From contig CP070751.1 in the NCBI GenBank assembly GCA_020348445.1, positions 2,297,406 to 2,361,405 of the forward strand: a stretch of 64,000 nt of DNA, given 5' to 3'. Position 1 is the stretch's first letter. Every line of letters starts with the position of its first letter. Below the pieces are notes generated by a model. The model was given only the letters and a program-made list of their open reading frames with translations, searched no databases and was not told the origin of the DNA. The stretch comes from Thermoplasmata archaeon (GTDB lineage: Archaea > Thermoplasmatota > Thermoplasmata > GCA-020350865). Positions 34,638 to 44,002 of the stretch are shown here, piece by piece. Both the position numbers and the translations under genes were made by a program.

Positions 34638-34710
34638 TGGGCGCGCAAAAAAGGACGTGTCAGTGGATTGGGAGGCCATATGACAACAAATGTAGGGGTG
34701 AGGTGAAATA
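34638..34710 (+). repeat. GCGCGC dispersed repeat, copy 2 (3'-truncated)
   Basis: GGGCGCGCAAAAAAGGACGT then GTCAGTGGATTGGGAGGCC; the usual AGGGGAAACGG part is missing and is replaced by a stretch ending GGTGAGGTGAAATAATATGC, similar to one at 41573. It lies in the convergent gap 25 bases after the protease stop. Confidence 0.75.
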
Positions 34711-34724
34711 ATATGCATATGCTT

Positions 34725-36047
34725 TTAGCAGATCCTCTGAGATGAGATCGAAGAAATAACATTCCCTTTCGAATCATAGATGGTGTTAACACTCAGTTCA
34801 ATATCTATCTTTTTACCATCCTTGGTCATTATTTTCATTTCTTTATTTCTCAATTTTCCTGTTTTGGCCCATTCATCGAAGCATTCCCTAGCATAAGCCT
34901 TGGATTCTTCCGCATATATACTTAAAAGAGGCATACCTATGAGTTCATCTCTTGAATAGCCCAGTGTTTTTATTGCCATATCATTGCATTCTAAAATTTT
35001 CCCCTCTGGGCTGACCCTATAGAATAGATCGGGTGAGGTATTGAAAGTTGTGCGATATATTTCTTCGCTCATTAGTAACGCTTCCTCCGTCTTTATTTTT
35101 GCCCATGCAAAGGAGAGCTCTTCAGCCAGCTCTTCAAGAAGGTGAATCTCCTCTTCATCAATTTCATACTCTGATTTAGAGCACATGGTCAATACCCCCA
35201 CAATAGAATCCTGATATTTCATGGGAATAAGTATTGTTTGATGTTCTTCCTCTTGCTCATAGTACCCACATGTGGCACAATATCCTTCATTGCTTCTCAT
35301 CCTCTGGTTAGATTGGGATTTCAATACGGCCTTGATACACTCGGGTGCTTCACCTTCACCATCAGGCCCTATTTCCCAGGTACTCTGTTGATGCTTTCCA
35401 CTGTGTGCTAGGGGTACTATTTTGCCACTGTTATCATCCAGAACAGCAATGGCTATATCCATGTAATCCCTCGTTTCGATCAATTTATCACATGACTTTT
35501 GCATAAGTGAAGATAATTCTGATTCGCGGCCGATTATTTGTCCTATTTCCTTTATTGAAAATAGCAAACTATTCAGATACCTGATCCGTTCTTCAGTCAG
35601 TTTGTTCAAGGTGATATCCCGGACAATGCCAAGCATACGAATTGCCTTCCCATTCTCATCCCTAATGACGTCTCCTGTTTCAGAAACCCAGCGCACGGTG
35701 CCATCTGGCCAGACGATTCGATGTTCGATTGCGTATTCTTTACCATCTTTAACACAGGCATCTACAGAATCCTGAACAAATTGTCTATCATCCGAATGAA
35801 CGCTACCTAAAAATGCATCATAGGTAGCGCCGAATTTACCCTTATTGAATCCAAACATGGGTTCGATTGTTTCGGACCAGTGCAGATCTCCGGTGAGAAT
35901 GTCCCAATCCCAACTGCCGATATTGGCTGCTCTTTGTGCCAATTTATATCTCTCTTCACTTCTTTTCAGCGCCTCCTCCACCTTCTTTTGCGCAGTGATG
36001 TCTTTAGGTTTCTCGACCTTTGTTTTAGAATCCTTATTCTTCTCCAT
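34725..36047 (-). CDS. PAS-GAF-PAS sensor protein lacking an output domain
   Basis: 440 residues. A short coiled coil (KVEEALKRSEERYKLA) leads into PAS 1 (~30-150: NIGSWDWDILTGDLHWS, HRIVWPDGTVRWVSETGDVIRDENG, GIVRDIT), a GAF-like domain (~165-320, with a cysteine pair in YCATCGYY) and PAS 2 (~325-436: IYRTTFNTSPDLFYRVSPEGKILECNDMAIKTLGYSRDELIG). It ends abruptly at GNVISSISSQRIC where PAS domains normally continue with an RDIT-like stretch, and no histidine kinase, GGDEF or effector domain follows. The 3' end lies 15 bases from the end of repeat copy 2, so a kinase domain may have been lost by recombination. It may still sense a ligand or redox signal. The start is supported by GGGGGAAGT just upstream. 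Confidence 0.82.
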   Translation of the reverse strand: MEKNKDSKTKVEKPKDITAQKKVEEALKRSEERYKLAQRAANIGSWDWDILTGDLHWSETIEPMFGFNKGKFGATYDAFLGSVHSDDRQFVQDSVDACVKDGKEYAIEHRIVWPDGTVRWVSETGDVIRDENGKAIRMLGIVRDITLNKLTEERIRYLNSLLFSIKEIGQIIGRESELSSLMQKSCDKLIETRDYMDIAIAVLDDNSGKIVPLAHSGKHQQSTWEIGPDGEGEAPECIKAVLKSQSNQRMRSNEGYCATCGYYEQEEEHQTILIPMKYQDSIVGVLTMCSKSEYEIDEEEIHLLEELAEELSFAWAKIKTEEALLMSEEIYRTTFNTSPDLFYRVSPEGKILECNDMAIKTLGYSRDELIGMPLLSIYAEESKAYARECFDEWAKTGKLRNKEMKIMTKDGKKIDIELSVNTIYDSKGNVISSISSQRIC

Positions 36048-36180
36048 TTACTTCCCCCTTCTTTTTTCCTTCCCGGAATCCCCACTTTCCGAAAAGGCAA
36101 TTCTCTAATCTGCTCGGTTGTATATAATATTTCTGTTAGTTATTGTACAGATTCTGAATCTTTATTCAGATGTTTATTAA

Positions 36181-39100
36181 CTATATTGTCTTCAGTTCCC
36201 TAAGTCTATCCTTATACTTTTCTTCGAGAAGTGTTAATTGAATGTAGGTCAATCGTTCCTTTTCAGTATCAACTTTAATTTCGGTATCTATATCGATTAA
36301 TTCCGAAACAGATGTACTTTCATCAAGGCGGCGTTTGTACTTGCGGTACAGCCGCTTTTTTCGAGTAATGACCATGGAACCCAAGATCACTGCACCGATA
36401 CCCATTAATATACCCATGACCAGTTCACCTATCTCGAATTCCACACCCCAGAACCTTATCAGGTTCGGGTCTTTTTGAACTTTCGGATCCAATGGTGCGT
36501 AGTCATCGTAATCGGGCACACCGTCGTTATCATCATCAAAATCCGCATTATTGGCTATCCCATCCATATCTGTATCCAAGGGCACACTAGTGTTATCCTT
36601 GGGATCGGATCCCGCAGCCTCTTCGATATAATTTGACCAGCCGTCATTATCGTCATCATCGTCCATGTCATCAGGGATATTATCTCCATCAAAATCGGGA
36701 GGGTGGTCATTGGCATCGTGGATGTCTGTTCCGTAACTGCGCTCCAGATCATCGGAAAAACCGTCATTATCATCATCATCATCGGCATTGTCCCCGATGC
36801 TATCGTTATCAGAATCCTGCCATTCGGTCCTGTCTTTAGGGAATTGGTCACTGTTATCTCCCCAGCCGTCATTATCGAGGTCCCTCCATTCTGTTGGATC
36901 ATCTGGGAAAGCATCATCGAACTGATCCCCGTGTCTGTCGCCATCTGAGTCAACGTATTCGAAGGGATCCCAAGGTAAGTCCTCACTATTATCTCCCCAC
37001 CCATCACCGTCGCTATCGACCCATTCAAATCCATTATCTGGAAAAGCATCTATAAAGTCTGGGTATCCATCGTTGTCATTGTCCGGTTTAAAATCTATAC
37101 AGTTTCTATTCAATCTTATAGTAAAGGAATTACTATCTTCATTTACAAAGGCAAGATCAAGATCAATATCATTATCCACATCACCCAGGATAGTGGATCT
37201 GACACGGGATATAGTTGGATAATCCTCCCTAAAGTAAAAACCGCCCTTTCCGTTATTTTTATAGACCGTAATTGAGTGGCCATAATAGTTACCAATGATT
37301 AAGTCTTGATCACTATCTGAATCTATATCTCCCAAACACATAGATCGCGGGTATTCTCCCACAGGATAGTCCGTCTTCGTACCAAAATTACCTAAACCAT
37401 CGTTTTTTAGGATCGAGACACTTTCACTCCAAGCATTTCCTACAATAATATCTAAATCTCCATCACTCTCCACATCACCGAATATAACTGCTTGTGGATT
37501 ATCACCTACTGGATAATCGCGACTCCACGAGAATTCACCAGCACCATTATTTCTAAATACTACTACCTCATCATCTTCGGTATCTGCCACTACAATATCC
37601 ATATCATTATCTTCATTGATATCTCCCATATAGATTGCGCTTGGATTATCGAGTCCATCGAGACCACCATAATTTTTTTCATTCCCGAAACCCCCTATTC
37701 CATTGTTAATACGAACAGAAAGATCATTGTCATTTTTGTTCAAAGTAACCATATCTATAAAATTATCCCCATTGACCTCTGCTAGATATAATATTGGGCC
37801 CGAACCCATTAAATATTTATATTGAGATCCAAAGATCCCAGTCCCATCATTTTTTCTAAGCGAAACATATCCAGAGGAGGCAGTCCCTCCACCTGAGTAG
37901 AATAGATCTAGATCTCCATCATTATTTATATCGCCCAATGCAACTGTATTTGGACGGTTCCAGTCATCTACTGTATAATCGGTTCTTTCACCGAAATTTC
38001 CATGGCCATCATTAAAATATACTGATATTGTACTGCTTCCATAATTAGCGATGACAATATCAGATATATCATCTCCATCGATATCGCCCATAAATAAAGA
38101 ACGTGGTCCAGATTCCATAGGATAATGTGTTTCTATATTGAACCAACCATGACCTTCATTTATCAGTATTGAGATTCTATCCGGTTTTGGCCTACCATTA
38201 GGAACTGCAATATCCAGATCACCATCCTTATCAATATCACCTAAGTCAAATAACCTAGGATATCCGCGCCCCACTTTAAACTCTAACTTGGCCTTGAACG
38301 AACCGTCTCCAGAGTTAATAAATATTCCGACAATATTCTCTAGATTTAATTTTTTTGTTATTAATACATCCAAGTCACTATCACCATCTATATCATCTAA
38401 ATGTATGAAAGATGGATAATCGCCAGCAGGATAATCAGTTCTATCTGGGAATTTTCCGGTGCCATCGTTCTTTAAAACAGATATTGAATCCTCACCTGGG
38501 TCCAATATAGGTCCCTTGTTCGTCACCACTATATCCTGATCAGAATCTCCATCTATATCACCTAAAGAAATCGAGTATGGGTTATTAAAGTCCGTGTAAT
38601 TGGTTAAATCTACAAATGCCCCCGCTTTATCATTAAATAAAACAACAATTGTATCATTATAGGGTAGTGTGGCCACAATATCAAGATAATTATCTCCATT
38701 TATATCGCCCATGTGAATATCCTCGGGGTGATATCCTACCCAATAATCTTTTAAATTACCATATTGTCCACTTCCATCATTTTTCAAAACCGAGACATTA
38801 TAGTTCCTACTATTAGCGGTTACAATATCTAGATCGGAATCTCCATCCACATCGCCGACATAGAGATGAAATGGCCACTTACCCACCACATAATCTTGTT
38901 CTGATCCGAAATTACCAAAGCCATTGGTGTTGAATCTCACAGTGACACGGTCATCGTAGGGAATGGCGTGAACAATGTCCGGATCGCCATCACCATCGAT
39001 ATCACCCATCATTAATGAGGACTGCCCCGCTACATCTGAATAGGTTGTTTTGTTTTCAAAGTTACCTTTTCCATCATTTGTCATCGTATAGAAATTGTCA

Positions 39101-39321
39101 TCATCCATACTCGCAGTCACAACATCAAGATATCCATCGCGATTGATATCTACTAATGCGACATCCATGCAACATATTCCCATTTTATACCATTGTACAC
39201 TTGTTTCTATTTCTACAGCATCCGCAGGTTCTGATATGAAAGCCAGACCAGAAAAAAGGCTCAAAAACATTCCTATTACTAGCGCACAAACTATACTCCT
39301 ATCCGATTTGATTTTCCACAT
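36181..39321 (-). CDS. FG-GAP/VCBS propeller protein with thrombospondin-3 repeats and C-terminal membrane anchor
   Basis: 1046 residues. A signal peptide (IVCALVIGMFLSLFSGLAFIS) is followed by about 14 FG-GAP/VCBS-type repeats (GDIDGDSDLDIVTAN pattern, ~50-760) that bind calcium and build propellers. Residues ~765-955 are acidic thrombospondin type 3-like repeats (DSDGDGWGDNS, DDDDDNDGFSDDLE). A membrane helix (ELVMGILMGIGAVILGSMVI) and a ~55-residue basic, coiled cytoplasmic end (RKKRLYRKYKRRLDES, LTLLEEKYKDRLRELKTI) close it. It is thus anchored with its propeller outside, unlike the GWN-tail proteins. GGGGGG lies before the ATG and a TATA-like AAATATTTATATTTG further upstream. Likely a calcium-dependent adhesion or binding protein. 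It is separated by about 130 bases from the sensor gene. Confidence 0.88.
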   Translation of the reverse strand: MWKIKSDRSIVCALVIGMFLSLFSGLAFISEPADAVEIETSVQWYKMGICCMDVALVDINRDGYLDVVTASMDDDNFYTMTNDGKGNFENKTTYSDVAGQSSLMMGDIDGDGDPDIVHAIPYDDRVTVRFNTNGFGNFGSEQDYVVGKWPFHLYVGDVDGDSDLDIVTANSRNYNVSVLKNDGSGQYGNLKDYWVGYHPEDIHMGDINGDNYLDIVATLPYNDTIVVLFNDKAGAFVDLTNYTDFNNPYSISLGDIDGDSDQDIVVTNKGPILDPGEDSISVLKNDGTGKFPDRTDYPAGDYPSFIHLDDIDGDSDLDVLITKKLNLENIVGIFINSGDGSFKAKLEFKVGRGYPRLFDLGDIDKDGDLDIAVPNGRPKPDRISILINEGHGWFNIETHYPMESGPRSLFMGDIDGDDISDIVIANYGSSTISVYFNDGHGNFGERTDYTVDDWNRPNTVALGDINNDGDLDLFYSGGGTASSGYVSLRKNDGTGIFGSQYKYLMGSGPILYLAEVNGDNFIDMVTLNKNDNDLSVRINNGIGGFGNEKNYGGLDGLDNPSAIYMGDINEDNDMDIVVADTEDDEVVVFRNNGAGEFSWSRDYPVGDNPQAVIFGDVESDGDLDIIVGNAWSESVSILKNDGLGNFGTKTDYPVGEYPRSMCLGDIDSDSDQDLIIGNYYGHSITVYKNNGKGGFYFREDYPTISRVRSTILGDVDNDIDLDLAFVNEDSNSFTIRLNRNCIDFKPDNDNDGYPDFIDAFPDNGFEWVDSDGDGWGDNSEDLPWDPFEYVDSDGDRHGDQFDDAFPDDPTEWRDLDNDGWGDNSDQFPKDRTEWQDSDNDSIGDNADDDDDNDGFSDDLERSYGTDIHDANDHPPDFDGDNIPDDMDDDDDNDGWSNYIEEAAGSDPKDNTSVPLDTDMDGIANNADFDDDNDGVPDYDDYAPLDPKVQKDPNLIRFWGVEFEIGELVMGILMGIGAVILGSMVITRKKRLYRKYKRRLDESTSVSELIDIDTEIKVDTEKERLTYIQLTLLEEKYKDRLRELKTI

Positions 39322-39535
39322 GTATTACCCCCCCTAAGGGTTTCAATTGTACAATCAGGAAGTTTTTACAAATATAAATATTTTGACATACCTTATTGAA
39401 TCATAGAATTATATTAATAAAACCCAGTGCTAAAACGCTATGCAAATACAATGGAACGTATATGTGTGGTGGCATCAAAGGAGGGAGGCACAGACTGCGG
39501 GAGGTGAAGCGGGTGATGACAATCCGATAAACTCG

Positions 39536-40750
39536 TTACCGTAATCTCCTCCAAAACACATACAACAAAACAGTCATTATTATGACAACAATTCCGATTA
39601 CAATGCCTATTTGTCCAATATTCTCTATTGCACCCTTTGTGGTCTCACCACCATTTTGAGATGAAGACACATTATGCGACTCCAGTATTTGAGTCGCCAG
39701 GGAGAACGAAATTAATAAACCAGTATCGATTCCTTTAAGTAGTTCTTCTTTGCCTCCTGCATATTCTTCCATGGTTTCCAATCTATCTATCGGCGTATGT
39801 TTAAATGCTATCTCATTAAGATCGCGTTCCTCTCGGGGTTTTTCGTTCATACCCCTGAACCAAACCCCAGGGATGCCTCTCTCTATGAAAAATCGATGAT
39901 CACTGGCCCCCACAGTATCGTCCATTACCAGCACCCACTCTGGAGGGTAATCGTATTTGTCATAAGTGATATTTTCTAAAAGTGTACGGAACATCGTGAA
40001 ATTTCCCAATGTTGAATCATTGTATTCTATATCATCGTACCTCGAGAAATCATCAATCGGGGACGTGTATATATTCATCTTATAATATTCCTCAGTTGAT
40101 AAGGGCATATTGTTCTTTACAGGGTAATTCAAACTGAACATATCCAAGTTGATATATGCTATGATGTCAGTCTGCCAAGGTTTATTTTCTAAGAAATACC
40201 TGCTACCAGCTCCTCCACCCTCCTCAGCATCCCATGCCGCAAAAATCATTGAGGTTGGTGGAGTTTGATTCACTACCACTGAGAAAAGCCGTGCTAATTC
40301 TATGACAGTGCCCACTCCTACAGCGTTGTCATAGGCACCGTGTGTGCTGTATTCATGGACATCATAATGACCTCCGATTATCAGACATTTATCTGTATCC
40401 CTCCCTTCTAAATATCCCAGTACGTTTGCTGCACGAACATCTCCATCCTCTCTTTGAGCAGTATATTCCTGGGTAGTCACATTCAAGCCGTATTCTTCAA
40501 AGACAGAGACTATATATGCTTCAGCTTCGCGGTGCCCATCAGTGTCCAAATAACGGTACCACTGAGAAATTACATCGGTTTCATCATAGACATGCTCCGA
40601 TGAAGGGGAAGAACCGTAATCTGACGCCGAGGTGGTAGATGCCTGAACCTTTAAAGCGTAGAGTTTAAAGGAACCAAAGATGACCAAAAAAGAGATTAAA
40701 ATGACCAATGTAGCTTCGTAATCCTGTAGATTCCGAGGCCATCGTTTCAT
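39536..40750 (-). CDS. Membrane-bound M28-family zinc peptidase
   Basis: 404 residues from ATG 40750, chosen because GGAGG stands six bases before it; the frame is open 17 codons upstream (40801) with no ribosome site. The N-terminal helix (ATLVILISFLVIFGSFKLYAL) and a C-terminal helix (IGIVIGIVVIIMTVLLYVFW) suggest a membrane-tethered, outward-facing enzyme. The M28 zinc ligands are visible in order: His in GGHYDVH, Asp in GAYDNAVG, the Glu pair in WDAEEGGGAGS, Asp in INLDMF and His in FKHTPIDRLE. M28 enzymes are aminopeptidases or carboxypeptidases, which would trim peptides made by the C25 proteases of this region. No partner gene is adjacent. Confidence 0.9.
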   Translation of the reverse strand: MKRWPRNLQDYEATLVILISFLVIFGSFKLYALKVQASTTSASDYGSSPSSEHVYDETDVISQWYRYLDTDGHREAEAYIVSVFEEYGLNVTTQEYTAQREDGDVRAANVLGYLEGRDTDKCLIIGGHYDVHEYSTHGAYDNAVGVGTVIELARLFSVVVNQTPPTSMIFAAWDAEEGGGAGSRYFLENKPWQTDIIAYINLDMFSLNYPVKNNMPLSTEEYYKMNIYTSPIDDFSRYDDIEYNDSTLGNFTMFRTLLENITYDKYDYPPEWVLVMDDTVGASDHRFFIERGIPGVWFRGMNEKPREERDLNEIAFKHTPIDRLETMEEYAGGKEELLKGIDTGLLISFSLATQILESHNVSSSQNGGETTKGAIENIGQIGIVIGIVVIIMTVLLYVFWRRLR

Positions 40751-41041
40751 TCCGCTCCTCCAAATATGATATAACAAAGCGCACATATGTAAGTTTCGCA
40801 AGTTGTAGCATCTGAGGAAGGAAAGGGGGGGTGGTTCTGGAACGTGTAGGATCCCATGGTCACAGTGGAGGTATTTAAAACATTCCTAAAAAAGGATTTT
40901 TGAGGAAGGACTAGAGGAGTCTACTTTTGCGATAATAATATATGCCAAGATAGCGATAAACAATAAAGGCAAGGCTTGAGCTCTGATGCAAGAACATTGC
41001 ATATGGTTGAAGTAATTATTTGAAACCGGAGATGTAGATTA

Positions 41042-41515
41042 ATGAATAAAGGAGAGATAATAGAGGTGGACCCTCTAGATAAGGATGATACAATAGTCAT
41101 GGGTTTTGATAAGGTCTTTTATTCAAATAAATCATCATACATAGATGTATATTTTTCCAAATCCGCAATCATGATGGTACCAAGTATGTCATCTGGTTTT
41201 TCTGCCTTTGATTCAACAGAAGGTCATAAAACCAATAATGAAATGCAGTATCCTACTGTTATGTCAGAAATCTTTGACAGAATACAAAACCCAACATATT
41301 ATCAAAAGAAGGAGATTGCCAAGATAAAGCTGAAGAAATCGAAAATGATGACAATGGTAACTATAGAATTACACCCAGGAACTGAACTTTATGGCAAGCA
41401 AAAAAGACGAGGAGCCACATTAAGCTTCCTTGGAAAAGATTATGATATTGTTCACTTTGTATTGAATAGTTATTTCAAAGATAAATTGGTTTTATTATCA
41501 AAGAAAATGAGGTAG
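41042..41515 (+). CDS. Hypothetical protein, 157 residues
   Basis: I do not recognise it. The frame begins with ATG 41042; GGAGAT lies 8-10 bases upstream. The protein is basic and soluble. The first part (EIIEVDPLDKDDTIVMGFDKVFYSNKSSYIDVYFSKSAIMMVPSM) appears beta-rich, the middle (SEIFDRIQNPTYYQKKEIAKIKL) helical, and the end (MMTMVTIELHPGTELYGKQKRRGATLSFLGKDYDIVHFVLNSYF) again beta-rich. There is no signal peptide or membrane helix and no known motif. It is an isolated gene at the left side of the repeat-rich island. Confidence 0.6.
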   Translation: MNKGEIIEVDPLDKDDTIVMGFDKVFYSNKSSYIDVYFSKSAIMMVPSMSSGFSAFDSTEGHKTNNEMQYPTVMSEIFDRIQNPTYYQKKEIAKIKLKKSKMMTMVTIELHPGTELYGKQKRRGATLSFLGKDYDIVHFVLNSYFKDKLVLLSKKMR

Positions 41516-41548
41516 AACCTGCTGTTTATATTTTAATTCAGATTTAGA

Positions 41549-41872
41549 GGTTAGGGGATAACAGAGGTTGGGGTGAGGTAATAAAATATGCATGCAGGTT
41601 TTTGTAAGTCTCCAGTTTTAAATCAAGGTCAAAAGGATATAATTAAATGTTAAAAATATCTTCAATTTACTACAAAAAAATATTACCATTTTGAAAGAAA
41701 TAAATATTCATAATTCGTTCGCGATTTCGAACGGGGGGAGACTAAGGAGTAGGTGGAAAAAGATAAGCGAGGACTTGAATTTATGGAAGTCGTGGACTAA
41801 CTCTTATGGTCTTTTTATCTTTTTTCACTTTCCTTTTGTTTAACCTTAAAGATAAATCAGGAGGGAGATGAT
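41549..41872 (+). promoter_or_regulatory. Partial dispersed-repeat remnant plus conserved leader of FIMAH surface gene 2
   Basis: GGTTAGGGGATAACAGAGG (41551) followed by TTGGGGTGAGGTAATAAAAT resembles the 3' part of the dispersed repeat. From about 41620 the sequence matches the 29500-29763 leader, including GGGGAGACTAAGGAGTAGG, CGAGGACTTGAATTTATGG with its GACTT (41772-41776)/AAGTC (41787-41791) stem, the pyrimidine run and AATCAGGAGGGAG before the ATG. Confidence 0.6.
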
Positions 41873-42832
41873 ATGAGATCTAAAAAGACAAGTATATTGT
41901 TGGTAGCAGTGATGTTCGTCACTGTGTTTGCTGTGGGAATACCCGAAGAGAGAAACGTAACTGCTGAAGGAACAGAAACCATGATCTTCGAGGATGATTT
42001 TGAAAGTTATGCTGTCGGCACGTTTCCATCTTCAGGTGGATGGGAACTTATATACAACGGAAAAGGTACTCAGTACCAGAAAGTAGTGGACACTGAAAGT
42101 GTTTCTGGCTCTCAATCTCTACAGCTCTGGGGCCGTCCAAGGTGGGCTGCAACTGCCCAAAAGGAGTTAACGTTTGAAAGTGAGGTAATAGGCTTCGAGG
42201 TATATATCAAGACTGGAAGTCATTCAGGGACAATCGAAAACACTGGTGTAGCGGCCTTCTATAACGAGGAGGCAGCTCCTTGGGGCTTGGGATTTGGCCT
42301 TGTACTTTTCCGCGATAATGGCGAAATCCATGCGGTACAAGGCTTTGGACCCAACACGACTTTTCTACAAACTTATGAACCTGACGTTTGGTATAAAGTC
42401 AAGGTGATCCTTGATAAAACTGTTGAGACATACGATGTTTGGATAGATGATGTGCAAGTGGCTCAAGATGTAATCATTTGGGACACTCATCTGATAGAGG
42501 GCATAAGAATTGGAAGTGGTCATAGTGGAATGTACAGTTTCTTCGATGATGTAAAGGTGTTTGAAGTAATCACTGAAAGCCCCCAGGAGGCAATTGAGGA
42601 TGTCATGGATGACATCGAAGAGATGAATTTACCAAAAGGACTCGAATGCAGCCTATTATCTAAATTGGAAAATGCAATCAAATCCTTGGACAAGGGTAAT
42701 GATAATGCTGCCATGAACAAAATTGAAGCCTTTATCAATGAGGTAGAAGCTCAGAGGGGAAAGAAGCTCACTGATGCCCAGGCTGATGAGTTGATTGCAG
42801 CTGCAGAGGAAATCTTGGCAATGATAAATTAG
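41873..42832 (+). CDS. Secreted concanavalin-like protein with FIMAH tail
   Basis: 319 residues. The signal peptide (MRSKKTSILLVAVMFVTVFAVGI) is nearly the same as in the gene at 29764. Residues ~40-235 form one concanavalin/LamG-like jelly roll (MIFEDDFESYAVGTFPSSGGW, WYKVKVILDKTVETYDVWIDDVQV, YSFFDDVKVFEV), typical of glycan-binding or DUF1080-like modules. The last ~85 residues are the FIMAH-type tail (LPKGLECSLLSKLENAIKSL, IEAFINEVEAQRGKKLTDAQADELIAAAEEIL), close to that of the gene at 29764. AGGAGGGAG precedes the ATG at good spacing. The two genes share promoter, leader, signal peptide and tail but have different central domains, so the ends behave as an export-and-display frame. Confidence 0.84.
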   Translation: MRSKKTSILLVAVMFVTVFAVGIPEERNVTAEGTETMIFEDDFESYAVGTFPSSGGWELIYNGKGTQYQKVVDTESVSGSQSLQLWGRPRWAATAQKELTFESEVIGFEVYIKTGSHSGTIENTGVAAFYNEEAAPWGLGFGLVLFRDNGEIHAVQGFGPNTTFLQTYEPDVWYKVKVILDKTVETYDVWIDDVQVAQDVIIWDTHLIEGIRIGSGHSGMYSFFDDVKVFEVITESPQEAIEDVMDDIEEMNLPKGLECSLLSKLENAIKSLDKGNDNAAMNKIEAFINEVEAQRGKKLTDAQADELIAAAEEILAMIN

Positions 42833-42867
42833 AGCTAACCCTAGGTAATAACAAGTCACTCAAATGT

Positions 42868-42950
42868 GGGCGCACAAATTCGGGCGTGTCGGTGGATGGA
42901 GATGCCAGGGGGAACTGCGGGATGAGTTACTAGAGTGGATGATGTGTAGT
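42868..42950 (+). repeat. GCGCGC dispersed repeat, copy 3
   Basis: GGGCGCACAAATTCGGGCGT, then GTCGGTGGATGGAGATGCC, AGGGGGAACTGCGGG and GTTACTAGAGTGG. It lies 36 bases after the FIMAH gene and just before the end of the convergent maoC-like gene. Confidence 0.8.
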
Positions 42951-42972
42951 TGAAGGGAAATAGCTTTGGTTC

Positions 42973-43473
42973 CTACATTGGAACATAATCCACCAGAACC
43001 ACAGCCTCTCCCTCTACAACCGTCTCCCCATTTTGATTGATGCAGTTGGTTTTAAGGGTTACTATGGGTTTATTCTCCTTTATCTTCAGGACCTCTGCAA
43101 TGGCCGTAATTGTGTCTCCGATATATACGGGCTTTTTAAATGTAAGTGACTGGCTCAAATATATTGTCCCAGGACCTGGAAGTATAGTACCCAGCACACA
43201 GGAGATATAACCCGTGACGAGCATCCCGTGTGCAATACGCTTTTTAAACCGGCCTTTGGACGCATATACTTCATCAAAGTGGTAGGGGTTTGTATCGCCA
43301 GTGGCACCTGCAAAAAGCGCTATATCCGCATCTGTGACAGTACGTCTATAAGTGCAGGTGTCCCCGATTTCCAGGACATTCCAAGTTTGGGGATTGTCAA
43401 GATCTGATCTGTGTTTATCTGGGATTCGGATGGCCGGTTTACCGTCTATTATCTCCACCTCTGTCATACTCAT
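42973..43473 (-). CDS. MaoC-like (R)-specific enoyl-CoA hydratase family protein
   Basis: About 167 residues. The hydratase-2 signature is present as LFAGATGDTNPYHFDEVYAS, with the catalytic Asp and His of the hot-dog fold, followed by RIAHGMLVTGYIS and the dimer-core strand YLSQSLTFKKPVYIGDTITAIAEV. The family hydrates trans-2-enoyl-CoA or related thioesters; short stand-alone members occur in fatty-acid, polyhydroxyalkanoate and related pathways. The start is ambiguous among GTG 43476, ATG 43473 and ATG 43467; GGGGAG and AGGTGA upstream fit the first two and the last respectively. No other acyl-CoA gene is near. It is the only metabolic gene in the island and sits between repeat copies 3 and 4. 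Confidence 0.88.
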   Translation of the reverse strand: MSMTEVEIIDGKPAIRIPDKHRSDLDNPQTWNVLEIGDTCTYRRTVTDADIALFAGATGDTNPYHFDEVYASKGRFKKRIAHGMLVTGYISCVLGTILPGPGTIYLSQSLTFKKPVYIGDTITAIAEVLKIKENKPIVTLKTNCINQNGETVVEGEAVVLVDYVPM

Positions 43474-43590
43474 CACCTATTATTACTCCCCTAATCCCGT
43501 ATAGGGATTTAAGGTTTTATTTTTGATTCGTCGATTTATTTGCTTGAGGTATTGATTTTGAGGGAGGGATATTGATTTTATCGTGGATCG

Positions 43591-43665
43591 GGGGCGCGCA
43601 AATTCGGGCGTGTCAGTGGATTGGGATGTTAGGGGAAACGGTGGAGGTTGGGATTGGAGTGAGGT
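43591..43665 (+). repeat. GCGCGC dispersed repeat, copy 4
   Basis: GGGGCGCGCAAATTCGGGCG, then TGTCAGTGGATTGGGATGTT, AGGGGAAACGGTGGAGGTTG. It combines the AAATTCGGG form of the left half with the GGATTGGGA form of the middle, a mosaic of the two subtypes. Confidence 0.88.
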
Positions 43666-43743
43666 GTGGAGGAGAATGGGGTTTGGCTTTTAATAAGCTC
43701 TAAAAAGAGTTTTGAGGAATATAAAATGATGGAAACAAATATA

Positions 43744-43759
43744 TATGTGAAACCACATA
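43744..43759. promoter_or_regulatory. Inverted repeat at the vapBC promoter, probable operator
   Basis: TATGTG-AAAC-CACATA is a perfect 6-bp inverted repeat that directly follows the TATA-like AAATATATATG and lies 20 bases before the antitoxin ATG. Ribbon-helix-helix or AbrB-type antitoxins typically bind such sites to repress their own operon. Confidence 0.5.
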
Positions 43760-43778
43760 CTTATTTGTAGGTGATAAA

Positions 43779-44000
43779 ATGGGAAACATTACATTATCAC
43801 TCCCAGAGGACGTTCATGAAATAGTGAGGGCCCATAAAGAGATAAGATGGTCCGAGATTGCAAGAAGGGCTATTTCGGAGTATGCAAAGAAATTGGAATT
43901 GTTGGATACAATTGCATCGAAGAGTAAACTGACTGAAAAAGATGTTAAAGAGATCGATAAAGTTCTTAAACGTGCTATAGCAAAGCGGCATGGGATCTAA
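43779..44000 (+). CDS. vapB: VapB-like antitoxin
   Basis: 73 residues beginning MGNITLSLPEDVHEIVRAHKEIRWSEIARRAI, a ribbon-helix-helix pattern (beta strand NITLSLP, helices DVHEIVRAH and WSEIARRAISEYAKKL) used for DNA binding by antitoxins. The C-terminal helix (TEKDVKEIDKVLKRAIAKRHGI) should wrap the toxin and block its active site. AGGTGATAAA precedes the ATG. Only two bases separate it from the PIN-domain gene, so the two form one operon. An inverted repeat just upstream is the likely autoregulatory site. Confidence 0.88.
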   Translation: MGNITLSLPEDVHEIVRAHKEIRWSEIARRAISEYAKKLELLDTIASKSKLTEKDVKEIDKVLKRAIAKRHGI

Positions 44001-44002
44001 TC

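Noticed and set aside
36555..37049. 164-residue minus-strand frame rich in M, T and I
   Set aside because: It is a frame-shifted shadow of the aspartate-rich thrombospondin-3 repeats.
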